Part shown: positions 1 through 8,193 of the stretch, piece by piece
How positions within the stretch are numbered: the stretch's first letter is position 1
Layout of the letters: each line of letters opens with the position of its first letter
Assembly (NCBI RefSeq): GCF_024623785.1
Contig: NZ_JANKBZ010000004.1
Location: 248,001 to 312,000 of the forward strand
Length of the DNA: 64,000 nucleotides
Direction: 5' to 3'
From: Archangium lipolyticum
Lineage (GTDB): Bacteria > Myxococcota > Myxococcia > Myxococcales > Myxococcaceae
Notes under the pieces: generated by a model
What the model was told of the DNA's origin: nothing
What the model saw: only the letters and a program-made list of their open reading frames with translations
Database searches by the model: none
Position numbers and translations under genes: made by a program

Positions 1-725
1 CGCCCCAGCAGCGAGGGCCTGGAGGCAATCTCTCCCCCCTGAGCGGGCGCCGCGCTCCCGTCCACGGTCATCGAGCCCGGCCGTTGCGTCCCACCCATCC
101 ACCAGGCCCGGAACCGGGTGAACAGCCGCGAGAAGAACCCCGGGCGGCGAACGGCGTGCACCGTGCTCGTCTCCGGTACGGCGCGGCCCGCCATCCTCGC
201 CTTCATCTCCTCGGCCTCGGGCGCGGGAGGACCGAGCCCGAAGCTGGCGCGCGTGGGGGCGGCAACGGGCGTGGGCTCGGCCACGGGCGGCGGTGGCGCG
301 CCCAGGCCTTCCACGTGCACCACATCCCAGCCGGACACGTCGAGCCACGCCGACACGTCCACCCGCATCGAGGGCTCGAGCGGATGCACCCGCGCCGTCC
401 CCGCGCGCACCAGCACGGCGGACCCGGGAGGTGGCGCGAGACGCTCGCGCTCGGAGGCGGACAGGGGCGCGGAGAGGAGGACGCCGTCCTCCAGGGTGAA
501 GGGTAGGCCCGGCACCCCGGCGCACGCCATGGAGCGCGGGGACGGGAGCCTCAACAGGAAGCCCCCGGCGAGCGCATACACGCTCACGCCCGGAGCCCAC
601 GCGGCCAGCACGCGCCGGCGCGCCTCCGCCTCGCCCAGGAGCGCGGGGTCGAACCAGAGCGCCACGCCCTCCACGGTGCCACGGTGCACATGGGCGCGAG
701 GCCCGGACCGGCGAGCGGCGCTCAT
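1..725 (-). CDS. bpX6-like protein of a MoxR-vWA-beta-propeller ternary system (5' part; continues past the left edge)
   Basis: The frame is open from an ATG at 725 to the window edge, giving about 241 residues with no stop. The protein starts MSAARRSGPRAHVHRGTVEG and contains a hydrophobic segment around residue 50, a Pro/Ala-rich linker near residue 150 and a basic aromatic stretch (FFSRLFTRFRAWW) near residue 205. Its ATG overlaps the stop of the upstream gene (ATGA, 722-725), so translation is probably coupled. The assignment to the bpX6 type rests on position (last gene after MoxR, bpX5-like and vWA-propeller genes) and on its general look; I recognise no catalytic motif. Family members are thought to be adaptor or target-recognition parts of an ATPase-driven conflict system. 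The C-terminus is missing here, so the domain composition is incomplete. Confidence 0.6.
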   Translation of the reverse strand, partial: MSAARRSGPRAHVHRGTVEGVALWFDPALLGEAEARRRVLAAWAPGVSVYALAGGFLLRLPSPRSMACAGVPGLPFTLEDGVLLSAPLSASERERLAPPPGSAVLVRAGTARVHPLEPSMRVDVSAWLDVSGWDVVHVEGLGAPPPPVAEPTPVAAPTRASFGLGPPAPEAEEMKARMAGRAVPETSTVHAVRRPGFFSRLFTRFRAWWMGGTQRPGSMTVDGSAAPAQGGEIASRPSLLG

Positions 726-2563
726 GGCGTTCCTCCTGGGGTGGAGCGGAAGACGAGGGCCTTGTACGGGAAGCTCCACACCCCCACCTCGCCGCTCTTC
801 GTCAACCAGGCCAGCATGGGGAGCGCGTGGCTGACGGACGCGCTGACGACTGGCGCGGAAGCCACCACCAGGGTCTCGGTGGTGCCGTTCCCGGTCACCA
901 GGGAGAAGGTGCGCTCATCCTTCGCGAGCACCACCAGCGCCGGTGTCGCCGGCGAGGGGTGGGAGCACACACCGACCACCCGCATCCCGATGGGAGGAGA
1001 GAGCTCCGTCCGCAGCACCTTGTGCGACTGCTTCTCCAACCAGGTCAGGTAGCGCAGCACGCTCCAGCCACCGGGCTGGTGGCGCACCGCGAGGGGGTCC
1101 GCCTCGTCGAAGCCGGCTTTCGTCGCGTGACCGAAAAACGCCATCCCATCCCCGGCGAACCCGAGCTCCAGCACGGAGGCGTTCGCGGGCATCCACCGCT
1201 CGAGTTGCAACATGGCCGCGGCCTGCGACCCCCCCGGACCCCGGGACACGAGGTAGAGCACGCCCTTGCGCTCGGCGAGCGCGCTCACGCCCCGGGAGAC
1301 GGGGACGACCCCGAGGCCGTGCTCCCGCTGCGTGAGCCGGTGCAGCACGCCCGCCGCATCCAGCACGTACACCGTCTCGATGTTCCGGCCCTGGTGTATC
1401 TGGGTCAGGGCCAGCAGGGGAGGCTCGCCCTTGCGAGGCAGCTGGAACGACTCGTCGCCCTCGGGCAGTGGGTAACCCGTGGCGCGGCCGGTGGAGGCGT
1501 TCTTCAACGTGCCGTGCACGTGCAGGGTGCGCCCGCGCAGCGTCACGGCGAGCAGTCCACCCTTGTGGCGCCAGCCCATGGCCACCACGGACTCGTCCCG
1601 CTGGGGCTGGAAGCGCTTGGGCCTGGGCGCGGTGGCGCGCGGGGACTGGGGGATGGACTGCGCCGCAACGCCGCCATCCGCGTACGCGAACAGCAGCCGC
1701 AGCCCATCCGCGGAGAAGCGCATGGTGCTCACGGAGCCCACGTGGGTGTCCAGCACGGGCGCGGCGGCGGCGGTGACGAACGGATCCCTCAGCAACCGCA
1801 CGCACTGGGGCACGGGCGGCAGGTCCAGCACCACCTGGCGCGACGCGCGCGACGCGGGCCGCACCTCCACCGCGAGCCGCCGGGCCCCGGGCGCGATGAC
1901 TTCCTCCACCGCCACGCGGGACAGGCGCTCGGTGCCCGGGAGCCGCGCGAGACGCGCGCCGCCCACCAGCCACACATCATCGGGAGCACGCCCGAGTTGG
2001 AGCACCTCGCTCCACGCGGCGAGCTGCGCGTCGGTGGGCGGAGAGGCACTGCCCGCCTTCAACCACTGGCCGACGGTGGCGGCATTGACGGTGGTGAAGG
2101 GCCCGTTCTGGACGGGGGACTGGAGCACGCCCCAGGCGAAGGCCGCGCCCGCCGCCTCGGCGCGCCGGGCGAGCACCACCAGCAGCGCCAGGTGCGCGAT
2201 GCGCGGCGGGCCGAACTGGTCCGGCCCCGCGTCCAGCAGGGCCACGGTGCGACGCCCGCCCTGCGGCTGGCGGAAGGCGGGCCGGAGGTAGGCCTGCTCA
2301 CCGAAGGCCGCGCGGCGCACGAACTCGTCCGGGGCCTCCAGGGCCATCAACCACTCGCTCACCAGCAGCCGCTCGGGCGAACCGCGCCGGGTGAGGCCGT
2401 CATAGCCGTGGAACTCGCCGCCCTCCGTCTCGGTGCGCGCGCGCATGGGGCCGATCGCCGCGGCCAGCCGCGCCACGTGGGTACCCAGGCTGAGCGCCAG
2501 GTCCTCGGGGAAGAGGGAGAGCTGGCCCGCCCAGGGACGCAGCGACTCGGGCAACTCGCTCAC
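722..2563 (-). CDS. vWA-like plus beta-propeller protein of the MoxR ternary system
   Basis: The GTG at 2563 is chosen because AGGAGG lies 7 bases upstream and the codon overlaps the preceding stop (GTGA); an upstream GTG at 2590 lacks a site. The 613-residue product has an N-terminal part (about 50-215) with the alternating layout of a von Willebrand A fold, and a C-terminal part (about 265 to the end) of repeated beta-blade segments such as STMRFSADGLRLLFAYADGG, which resemble WD40/propeller blades. The expected MIDAS motif DxSxS is replaced by DAGPD around residue 111, so metal binding is doubtful. Together with MoxR and the two bpX-type neighbours this matches the MoxR-vWA-beta-propeller ternary systems described in multicellular bacteria. 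By analogy with RavA-ViaA, the vWA protein would be the partner through which the ATPase acts on a client. Confidence 0.72.
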   Translation of the reverse strand: MSELPESLRPWAGQLSLFPEDLALSLGTHVARLAAAIGPMRARTETEGGEFHGYDGLTRRGSPERLLVSEWLMALEAPDEFVRRAAFGEQAYLRPAFRQPQGGRRTVALLDAGPDQFGPPRIAHLALLVVLARRAEAAGAAFAWGVLQSPVQNGPFTTVNAATVGQWLKAGSASPPTDAQLAAWSEVLQLGRAPDDVWLVGGARLARLPGTERLSRVAVEEVIAPGARRLAVEVRPASRASRQVVLDLPPVPQCVRLLRDPFVTAAAAPVLDTHVGSVSTMRFSADGLRLLFAYADGGVAAQSIPQSPRATAPRPKRFQPQRDESVVAMGWRHKGGLLAVTLRGRTLHVHGTLKNASTGRATGYPLPEGDESFQLPRKGEPPLLALTQIHQGRNIETVYVLDAAGVLHRLTQREHGLGVVPVSRGVSALAERKGVLYLVSRGPGGSQAAAMLQLERWMPANASVLELGFAGDGMAFFGHATKAGFDEADPLAVRHQPGGWSVLRYLTWLEKQSHKVLRTELSPPIGMRVVGVCSHPSPATPALVVLAKDERTFSLVTGNGTTETLVVASAPVVSASVSHALPMLAWLTKSGEVGVWSFPYKALVFRSTPGGTP

Positions 2564-3003
2564 GGAGTGGCCTCCTGCTTCGCCAACCACGCGCCGAGGG
2601 TCTCACGGGACACGGGACGCGCGGCGCCCACGGGCACGAGCTGTCCCGAGCGGGGAAGCACGGCGAGCGGAGTGCCCGCCCGGGCGCGGGCGACGAGCGC
2701 GCGGTCGAGCAGCGCGGGGGACACGTCCGGGGCGAGCGTGCACGGCAGCAGCAGCGAGGGCGCCGCCGCGTCGCGCCCGAGGTAGACGGCACCATCCACC
2801 CACGGGAGGGACTCCGTGTCGCCCAGCAGCACGAGCACGCCGGGCCCGGCCACGCCGCTCCACCGGGCGAGCGCCGTGTCCTCCACCGCCAGCACCCGCC
2901 GCGCGAGCGCGAGCGCCACCGGCCCCACGCCCGCAACCGCGAGCGCTTGCAGCGGCAGGGCCCGAGGGCTCCACTCCACCGGTTGTTGAATCCGAGGCTC
3001 CAT
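2560..3003 (-). CDS. bpX5-like small protein of the MoxR ternary system
   Basis: A 147-residue soluble protein with no signal peptide. It carries a VAGVGPVALALARRVL helix near residue 25, a buried-strand segment (VLVLLGDTESLPWVDGAVYLG) near residues 56-76, and a second hydrophobic strand TPLAVLP near residue 110. The WVDG..YLG signature and the position between MoxR and the vWA-propeller gene suggest the bpX5 type, a family known only from these operons and without known catalysis. The gene starts 12 bp after the MoxR stop and ends in a GTGA overlap with the next gene, so the four genes form one transcription unit. The exact bpX subfamily number is my best reading; membership in the operon is much firmer. 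Confidence 0.6.
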   Translation of the reverse strand: MEPRIQQPVEWSPRALPLQALAVAGVGPVALALARRVLAVEDTALARWSGVAGPGVLVLLGDTESLPWVDGAVYLGRDAAAPSLLLPCTLAPDVSPALLDRALVARARAGTPLAVLPRSGQLVPVGAARPVSRETLGAWLAKQEATP

Positions 3004-3015
3004 GTGAGAGCGCGC

Positions 3016-4176
3016 CTAGGCCGCCGCGGCCGGGGCCACCTGTGCCAGCGCGGCGCGGAGCTCCTCGCGCACGGTCTGGAGGTCCTCGGGCAGGGACTCG
3101 GGAGCGAAGCCCGCGTCCATCTCGCGCGCCACGCCCTCCAGCTTCAGCCGCCAGGAGGCGAGGGCCTCGGAGTCCGCGTCCGGAGGCCGCCCGGCGAGCA
3201 CACTCCGTCCGGACTGGGCGATGCGCTGCGCGCGCGCGAGGGGCCCGGCGCTGGCCTCGAGGGCGGCGGCGGCGAGGGCGGAGTTCTCCGAGTGGGCCAG
3301 CAGCTCGCGCAGCACGTCACGGGCGAGGGCCTGTCCCTCCTTGGAGGGCACCACGTAGATGAGGGTCCACAGGTCGGCCACGCTGGGGGTGGTGCGCCCG
3401 GCGAGCGCGGCGGCGGCGGACACCAGCCGCTGGGCCTTCACCATGCGGCGGTCGCTCAAGCCGATGCCGGCGGCGCGCAGGGTGCGCAGCGCGTGGGCCA
3501 GGTGGGGGCGCACCGGCCCGAGGTCCGCCTCGCGTGCCGCGCGGGCCAGCACGTCCACGGCCTCCCATGACGCGGTGCGTGCCTCCGCGAACCGGGCCAG
3601 CGAGGCGCCTCCGGCCAGCAGGTCCTCCAACCGCGTGTCGGGCACGGACTCCACGAAGGTGCGCGCGAGGAAGCGGTCGGCGAAGGCGGCGAGCGCCTCG
3701 TCCTCGGGCAGGGCGTTGGAGGCGCCCACGCACACGCGCAGGGGGCAGTGCATGCGGGTGTGGCCGCGGCGGAAGACGCGCTCGTTGAGCAGCCCCAGCA
3801 GCGTGTTGAGGATGGCGGTGGAGCCGAGGAACACCTCGTCGAGGAAGGCCACCTCGGCCTCGGGCAGCATGCCGGCCGTCTCCGTCTCCACCACGCCCTC
3901 GCGCAGCTTGCGCAGGTCCACGGGTCCGAAGATTTCGGAGGGCTCGGTGAAGCGACCCAGCAGGTACTCGAAACAACCACCGCCGAGCGCTCGCGCGGTG
4001 CGTCGAACGGCCTCGCTCTTGGCGGTGCCGGGAGGACCGATGACGAGCAGGTGCTCGCCGGCCACGGCGCACAGGGCCACCAACTCCACCATGGCCTCGC
4101 GCTCCACCAGGCCCTGTCCGGCATCGGTGAGGGCCTCGCGTACGGAGGAAGCAGCCGCTTGGAAAGAGAGAGACAT
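3016..4176 (-). CDS. MoxR-family AAA+ ATPase
   Basis: The start is set at the ATG at 4176 (MSLSFQAAAS); further upstream the same frame reads through the promoter and the divergent gene. The product is 386 residues, normal for MoxR/RavA-type ATPases. Walker A is GPPGTAKSE (about 47-55), Walker B is VAFLDEVFLG (about 109-118), followed by the family-typical LLGLLNERVFRRG stretch, a sensor-1-like GASN and the arginine-containing FADRFLART. MoxR ATPases are chaperone-like remodelling enzymes that act with vWA proteins. This is the first gene of the leftward operon and probably powers it. A 108-bp gap separates it from a divergent outer-membrane gene, so its promoter lies between 4177 and 4284. 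Confidence in the ATPase family is high; the substrate is unknown. Confidence 0.88.
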   Translation of the reverse strand: MSLSFQAAASSVREALTDAGQGLVEREAMVELVALCAVAGEHLLVIGPPGTAKSEAVRRTARALGGGCFEYLLGRFTEPSEIFGPVDLRKLREGVVETETAGMLPEAEVAFLDEVFLGSTAILNTLLGLLNERVFRRGHTRMHCPLRVCVGASNALPEDEALAAFADRFLARTFVESVPDTRLEDLLAGGASLARFAEARTASWEAVDVLARAAREADLGPVRPHLAHALRTLRAAGIGLSDRRMVKAQRLVSAAAALAGRTTPSVADLWTLIYVVPSKEGQALARDVLRELLAHSENSALAAAALEASAGPLARAQRIAQSGRSVLAGRPPDADSEALASWRLKLEGVAREMDAGFAPESLPEDLQTVREELRAALAQVAPAAAA

Positions 4177-4284
4177 GGGTGTGACTCTACCCGGCTCCGG
4201 CACCGTGCCGAATGCCCGCCGGGTAACGTACGCACGGTGCGGGTGGACCTGACGGGGAGGGTCTGGGCTAAGCTCCGCGGCCAC

Positions 4285-4869
4285 ATGCGACACGTTGCGA
4301 GTCTCGGAACCCTGGTGGCGGCGGCGTTGTGGGCGGGGACATCGGCAGCGGCGGAGTGGAGGGGCTACGCCGCGGCCACAACCGGCTTCGTCATCGACCA
4401 CACCTCCGGAGTGAGGGCCAAGGGAGGCGCGCTCCAGGCCTATGTGGGAGTGGAGGCGCCCTTCGGGCTGTCTCTCGGGGTGGTGGGTGAGGGCGTCGAG
4501 ACGTGGGGCGCACGATTCCAGGGGCAGCAGTTGCAACTGGACTACCGCTCCCTGGGGCTGGAGATGCGGCTGCGCTTCCTGCGGGATGGAGGGGTGAACC
4601 CGTGGGTGGGGCTGCGCGTGTCGCAGAGCCGCTCCACACCGCTGACGCTGGACGACCTGGGGACGCCGCGGCGGATGCTGCACGACGGGTTGAGCACGGC
4701 GCTGCGAGTGGGAATGGACACGTGGCTGGGCGAGCACCTGGGCATCACGGCGTCGACGGCCTGGCAGTGGTGCGATGTGCGAGTGGACGGCACCACGGAG
4801 ACGGGGCAGACCACCCAGTGTGCCAAGCCACTGCACACCATCCTGCTGGGCCCCACGCTGCGCTTCTAG
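4285..4869 (+). CDS. outer-membrane beta-barrel protein, function unknown
   Basis: A 194-residue exported protein. MRHVASLGTLVAAALWAGTSAAAE is a classical Sec signal peptide, which is why the ATG at 4285 is chosen over an in-frame GTG at 4237. The mature part consists of amphipathic strands with alternating hydrophobic residues (LGLEMRLRFLR, GVNPWVGLRVSQS, LGITASTAWQW) and ends in the C-terminal aromatic LRF expected of a BamA-recognised barrel. It resembles small 8-stranded barrels (OmpW/OmpX-like) in size, but I recognise no specific family. It is divergent from the MoxR operon and shares its promoter region. A hairpin repeat follows the stop by 11 bp. Confidence 0.7.
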   Translation: MRHVASLGTLVAAALWAGTSAAAEWRGYAAATTGFVIDHTSGVRAKGGALQAYVGVEAPFGLSLGVVGEGVETWGARFQGQQLQLDYRSLGLEMRLRFLRDGGVNPWVGLRVSQSRSTPLTLDDLGTPRRMLHDGLSTALRVGMDTWLGEHLGITASTAWQWCDVRVDGTTETGQTTQCAKPLHTILLGPTLRF

Positions 4870-4880
4870 GAGGAAAAACC

Positions 4881-4918
4881 CCCTCTCCCTCCGGGAGAGG
4901 GCCGGGGTGAGGGTATCC
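4881..4918 (+). repeat. dispersed stop-proximal hairpin repeat, copy 1
   Basis: The core CCCTCTCCC-TCC-GGGAGAGGG is a perfect 9-bp stem with a 3-base loop, followed by CCGGGGTGAGGGTATCC. It begins 11 bp after the stop at 4869, in the gene's direction. The sequence past the core (tccgcgccccgggctc) also resembles copy 4. It may act as a terminator or mRNA-stabilising hairpin; there is no T-tract. Confidence 0.85.
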
Positions 4919-5030
4919 GCGCCCCGGGCTCTCCCCTCCGAGCCCAACTGTTCACTGTCGCGCGACAGCACCGTCGCGAAAAACGGGAGTACGCCCGAGG
5001 CCCGTGAACGAGGGGTAAAGGAGAGGCCCT

Positions 5031-5744
5031 ATGAATCGCGAATACCATCGCTGGTACAGCGAGCGACTGGGCCGGGACATGGAGTTGCTGCTGTTCGGAC
5101 ACTCCGGGGAGCCGGTGCTGCTGCTACCCACGAGCAAGGGGCGCTTCTACCAGGCGGAGGACTTCGGCCTCATCGGGGCGATCGCGGACCGCATCAAGTC
5201 AGGGCGGTACGTGGTGGTGTGCGCGGACTCGGTGGACGAGGAGAGCTGGTTCAACACGTCCATCCATCCGCATGACCGGGTGGCGAGACACGCGGCGTAC
5301 GAGCAGTACCTGTTGCACGAGGTGGTGCCGCTGCTGATGTCGCGCAGCACGGCAGGCCGGCTGACGCTGGGAGGGTGCAGCTTCGGAGGCTTCCACACGT
5401 ACAACATCGGGTTGAGGAACCCGAACGTGTTCCGGCGGCTGGTGTCGATGGGGGGCAAGTTCGAGACGGAGGACTTCCTCGACGGCCACCACGACGAGAG
5501 CGTGTACTTCCATTCGAGCATGCAGTGGCTGCCGGGGGTGGGAGACTCGGCGCAGCTGGCGGCGCTGCGGCGGGTGGAGATGGTGCTGGCGGTGGGCGAG
5601 CACGACTTCTGCCGGCCGTCGAACGAGAACATGTCGAAGCTGCTGTGGTCGAAGGACATTCCCAACCACCTGGCCATCTGGAACGGAGGAACGCACGACT
5701 GGCCGGTGTGGCGGCAGATGATCCAGCACTACCTGCCGTGGTGA
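5031..5744 (+). CDS. alpha/beta-hydrolase, putative esterase family
   Basis: A 237-residue cytoplasmic protein with GGAGAGG upstream of the ATG. The nucleophile elbow is G-C-S-F-G (Ser117) in the segment LTLGGCSFGG; candidate acid Asp192 lies in AVGEHDF and candidate histidine His222 in NGGTHDW, in the order expected for an esterase-D-like alpha/beta hydrolase. An early segment, EPVLLLPTSKGRFYQ, replaces the usual HGGG oxyanion region. The family usually hydrolyses carboxyl esters (some are mycolyl or S-formylglutathione esterases); the substrate here cannot be read from sequence. It ends 3 bp from the converging stop of the 5748-6119 gene. The fold is confident, the reaction generic. Confidence 0.8.
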   Translation: MNREYHRWYSERLGRDMELLLFGHSGEPVLLLPTSKGRFYQAEDFGLIGAIADRIKSGRYVVVCADSVDEESWFNTSIHPHDRVARHAAYEQYLLHEVVPLLMSRSTAGRLTLGGCSFGGFHTYNIGLRNPNVFRRLVSMGGKFETEDFLDGHHDESVYFHSSMQWLPGVGDSAQLAALRRVEMVLAVGEHDFCRPSNENMSKLLWSKDIPNHLAIWNGGTHDWPVWRQMIQHYLPW

Positions 5745-5747
5745 GAC

Positions 5748-6119
5748 TCAGCCGCCCTGGCGCTCACGCTCGCGCAGGGCGACGAACTCGGCGACGAAGT
5801 CGAGGAACTTGCGGATGGCGCGCTCATGGTCGCCATCGCAGTCGCGCAGGTACTTCGCACCCCATCCCTCCGTGGGGAACTCGTGCTTCACATCCCGGAG
5901 CCAATCACGGAAAAGGCCGTACTCCTCATCCTCGATACCGTTGGCATTCTGGCAAGCGCGGTACCCATCGGTGAATGCCACCATCCGGATGATATCGATA
6001 TCACCCAGATACATTGCCACATGTCCTCTCACTACATCCCGCCGCATGCGCATCAGATAATCGAGCAGATACACATGGCGGCGAGAGGCCTGGCCATCCG
6101 GAGTGCTTTCTCCGTTCAT
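5748..6119 (-). CDS. probable immunity partner of the upstream papain-fold protein
   Basis: A 123-residue cytoplasmic protein with no signal or membrane segment. The ATG at 6119 overlaps the stop of the preceding gene (ATGA at 6116-6119), which decides the start over an in-frame ATG at 6140. It is mostly helical, with aromatic and acidic stretches (YGLFRDWLRDVKHEFP, then GWGAKYLRDCDGDHERAIRKF) that look like small SUKH-style or similar immunity proteins, although I cannot name the family. Base composition is visibly lower in GC than the neighbours. A short cytoplasmic protein translationally coupled after a secreted toxin-like protein is the usual effector-immunity arrangement. The function is inferred from context only. 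Confidence 0.6.
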   Translation of the reverse strand: MNGESTPDGQASRRHVYLLDYLMRMRRDVVRGHVAMYLGDIDIIRMVAFTDGYRACQNANGIEDEEYGLFRDWLRDVKHEFPTEGWGAKYLRDCDGDHERAIRKFLDFVAEFVALRERERQGG

Positions 6120-6673
6120 GGTTCCGATACTACCTTCCAAGCAAATCCCATCTCCGCATGAAGACGGGACAGGTAATCCGCTGATTTCATACCGAGCGGC
6201 CCTGTATAGGCGTCATAGACCATGTCCTCGACCCTGACGATGACATGATAGCCATTCTGCGTGATTCCTGGACTCTTGCCATTCGGCATGTCGAACACCA
6301 TGTACTCCCTCTTCTCCAGAGCCCTGATGGCGACATACTCCGGCTTCTGCCCGAGCCTGGTGAACGCGGTATGGAGGATGCGCGCCACCTGCTGGCACCT
6401 GCCCGCGGTCTGACTCGCGGCGCTGTAGGCCACCTCCAGGTTCCGCAGCCAGACCGGAGCCACACGTCCCGTCTCGGCCTCGTACATCGCGATGGCCCCC
6501 ACGATGTCTCCGCGAGCCAGACACGCCAGGAGCCGGGTCTGGATGGTGCTCGCGGAGAGCAGGCCGGGCTGAATCCACGAGACCGCCGTCGAGGGCGTTG
6601 CCGCCCTGGCCGGACCGGACACGAGGCCAATGACCAACAAGAGCCCTGACACCCACGCACACGGAATTCGCAT
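6116..6673 (-). CDS. secreted papain-fold (Tox-PL-2-like) protein, candidate toxin
   Basis: A 185-residue product with a Sec signal peptide (MRIPCAWVSGLLLVIGLVSGPARA). The C-terminal half has the layout of a papain-fold toxin: Cys93 at the start of a helix (GRCQQVARIL), a strand with YVAIRALE, then His143 in NGYHVIVRV and Asp154 in MVYDAYTGP, followed by GM..ADYL. This Cys-His-Asp order with H.aVrv....YD.....GM matches what I recall of the papain-fold toxin 2 family of polymorphic toxins. It is smaller than typical polymorphic toxins and has no delivery domain beyond the signal peptide. It overlaps the next gene by 4 bp, and both have lower GC than their neighbours. It could alternatively be a self-acting periplasmic protease or transglutaminase-like enzyme. 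Confidence 0.62.
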   Translation of the reverse strand: MRIPCAWVSGLLLVIGLVSGPARAATPSTAVSWIQPGLLSASTIQTRLLACLARGDIVGAIAMYEAETGRVAPVWLRNLEVAYSAASQTAGRCQQVARILHTAFTRLGQKPEYVAIRALEKREYMVFDMPNGKSPGITQNGYHVIVRVEDMVYDAYTGPLGMKSADYLSRLHAEMGFAWKVVSEP

Positions 6674-6698
6674 GCGTCGATGCTAGGACGTCCGCCGC

Positions 6699-8075
6699 TC
6701 ACGCCTCCAGCGGCCGGAGCGTTCCGGCGCTCTGGCGGTTGAAGCGCCAGAAGAGCGCGAGCGCCACGCAGGTGAGTCCCGCGCACAGGCCCCACCAGAT
6801 GCCCACCACGCCGAGCTTCATCCCGAAGCCCAGCAGCAGCGCCACCGGCAGGCCCACCACGTAGTGCCCCACCATGTTGGCGACGAACGTGAAGCGCGTC
6901 TCCCCCGCCCCGCGCAGCACGCCCGCGCCCACGCCCTGCACGCCGTCGGAGATCTGGAACACGGCGCACACCATCAGCATCGGCACCACCAGGGACATCA
7001 CCTCGGGCGGCGTGCCCATGAGGTGCGCCAGCGGCCGGGGGAAGAGCGCGAACATCAATCCGCTCACCGACATGAAGACCGCTCCCGAGGCGAAGGCCAT
7101 CAACCCGCTCAGCCGCGCCTGGGGCGTGTTGCGTGCCCCCACGGCCCAGCCCACCCTCACGCCTCCCGCGTTGCCGATGCCCAGGGCCACCGTGAAGGAG
7201 AGGCTGCCGTAGGAGATGGCGATCTGATGCGCGCTCATGCTCTCCGGGCCCAGCCACCGCGCCAGCACACCCGCCAGCGAGAAGACGCCCACTTCCGCCG
7301 CGATGTGCAGGCCGATGGGCAGACCCACCCGCAGCCCCTGGAGGATGTCGGCTCGCACCGGCCGCACCGAGGGCATGCCCCCGGGCACCGGCACCTTGCC
7401 CACCGCCCACGCGACGAGGCCCCACTGCAGGATGCAGCACAGCAACGTGGCGATGGCCGAGCCCTTCACCCCCAGGGCCGGAATCAGGCGCAGCGGCCCG
7501 CACCAGGCCGGCAGCACCTCGCCGCCGAAGACGAGCAGGATGTCCGCGCCCAGATTGAAGAGGTTGGCGACCACGGTGGCCATCACCAGCGGGCGGGTGA
7601 GCGCCGCCGCCTGGAGATAGGAGCGCGAGGTCATGAAGAGCAGCATCAGCGGCAGACTGGGAGCCCGCCAGGCGAGGTAGTCCCCCACCTCGGGCAGCTC
7701 CGCGAAGTCCACGCCGAACAGCGGCAGCATCCGAGGCACCACCGCCAGCGGCACCGCCAGGATGGAGCCCACGATGATGGCCAGGTAGCTGCCCTGCCAG
7801 TAGAGCGCCCGGGCACGGGGCGCGTTACCGGCACCGAAGGACTGCGACACCAGCGGATCCACCCCCATCATCAGCCCCATGGCGAAGCTGCTGACGGCGA
7901 AGAAGATCGCGGTGGACAGGCCCACCGCCGCGAGCGCCTGCGTGCCCGCCCGGCTCACCACCGCCGTGTCCACGAAGCTCATGAGAGACTGGCCCGCCTG
8001 GGCGATGGCGATGGGCAGGGCGAGCTTCCAGAGTTCCTTGAGCTCCTGGCGACGAGTAGGGAGTGCGGCGGACAT
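6699..8075 (-). CDS. MATE-family multidrug/sodium antiporter
   Basis: A 458-residue polytopic membrane protein with about 12 hydrophobic helices, the normal MATE length. The start ELWKLALPIAIAQAGQSLMSFVDTAVVSRAG is typical of the NorM/DinF superfamily, and the second half repeats the pattern (LPIGLHIAAEVGVFSLAGVLARWLG). The family exports cationic drugs or metabolites in exchange for sodium or protons across the inner membrane. No adjacent regulator suggests a substrate. It is preceded by a short intergenic region and followed 25 bp later by the divergently placed start of the papain-fold gene. The family call is secure; the substrate is unknown. Confidence 0.9.
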   Translation of the reverse strand: MSAALPTRRQELKELWKLALPIAIAQAGQSLMSFVDTAVVSRAGTQALAAVGLSTAIFFAVSSFAMGLMMGVDPLVSQSFGAGNAPRARALYWQGSYLAIIVGSILAVPLAVVPRMLPLFGVDFAELPEVGDYLAWRAPSLPLMLLFMTSRSYLQAAALTRPLVMATVVANLFNLGADILLVFGGEVLPAWCGPLRLIPALGVKGSAIATLLCCILQWGLVAWAVGKVPVPGGMPSVRPVRADILQGLRVGLPIGLHIAAEVGVFSLAGVLARWLGPESMSAHQIAISYGSLSFTVALGIGNAGGVRVGWAVGARNTPQARLSGLMAFASGAVFMSVSGLMFALFPRPLAHLMGTPPEVMSLVVPMLMVCAVFQISDGVQGVGAGVLRGAGETRFTFVANMVGHYVVGLPVALLLGFGMKLGVVGIWWGLCAGLTCVALALFWRFNRQSAGTLRPLEA

Positions 8076-8193
8076 GGGCGGGCTCGCCTATAGCGGGTTT
8101 CCACGGCGGATGCGCGGTGTCCTTTCTGGACGCCGCCCACCACGCTCGCCTGACCCATGAGCCCGCCGCATGCTCCCCCGACAACCGACCCGA

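Noticed and set aside
118-2785. Long + strand frames opposite the ternary operon (118-834 and 827-2785)
   Set aside because: They are Arg/Gly/Ala-rich, lack domain features and mirror the third-codon bias of the leftward operon, whose products have recognisable folds.
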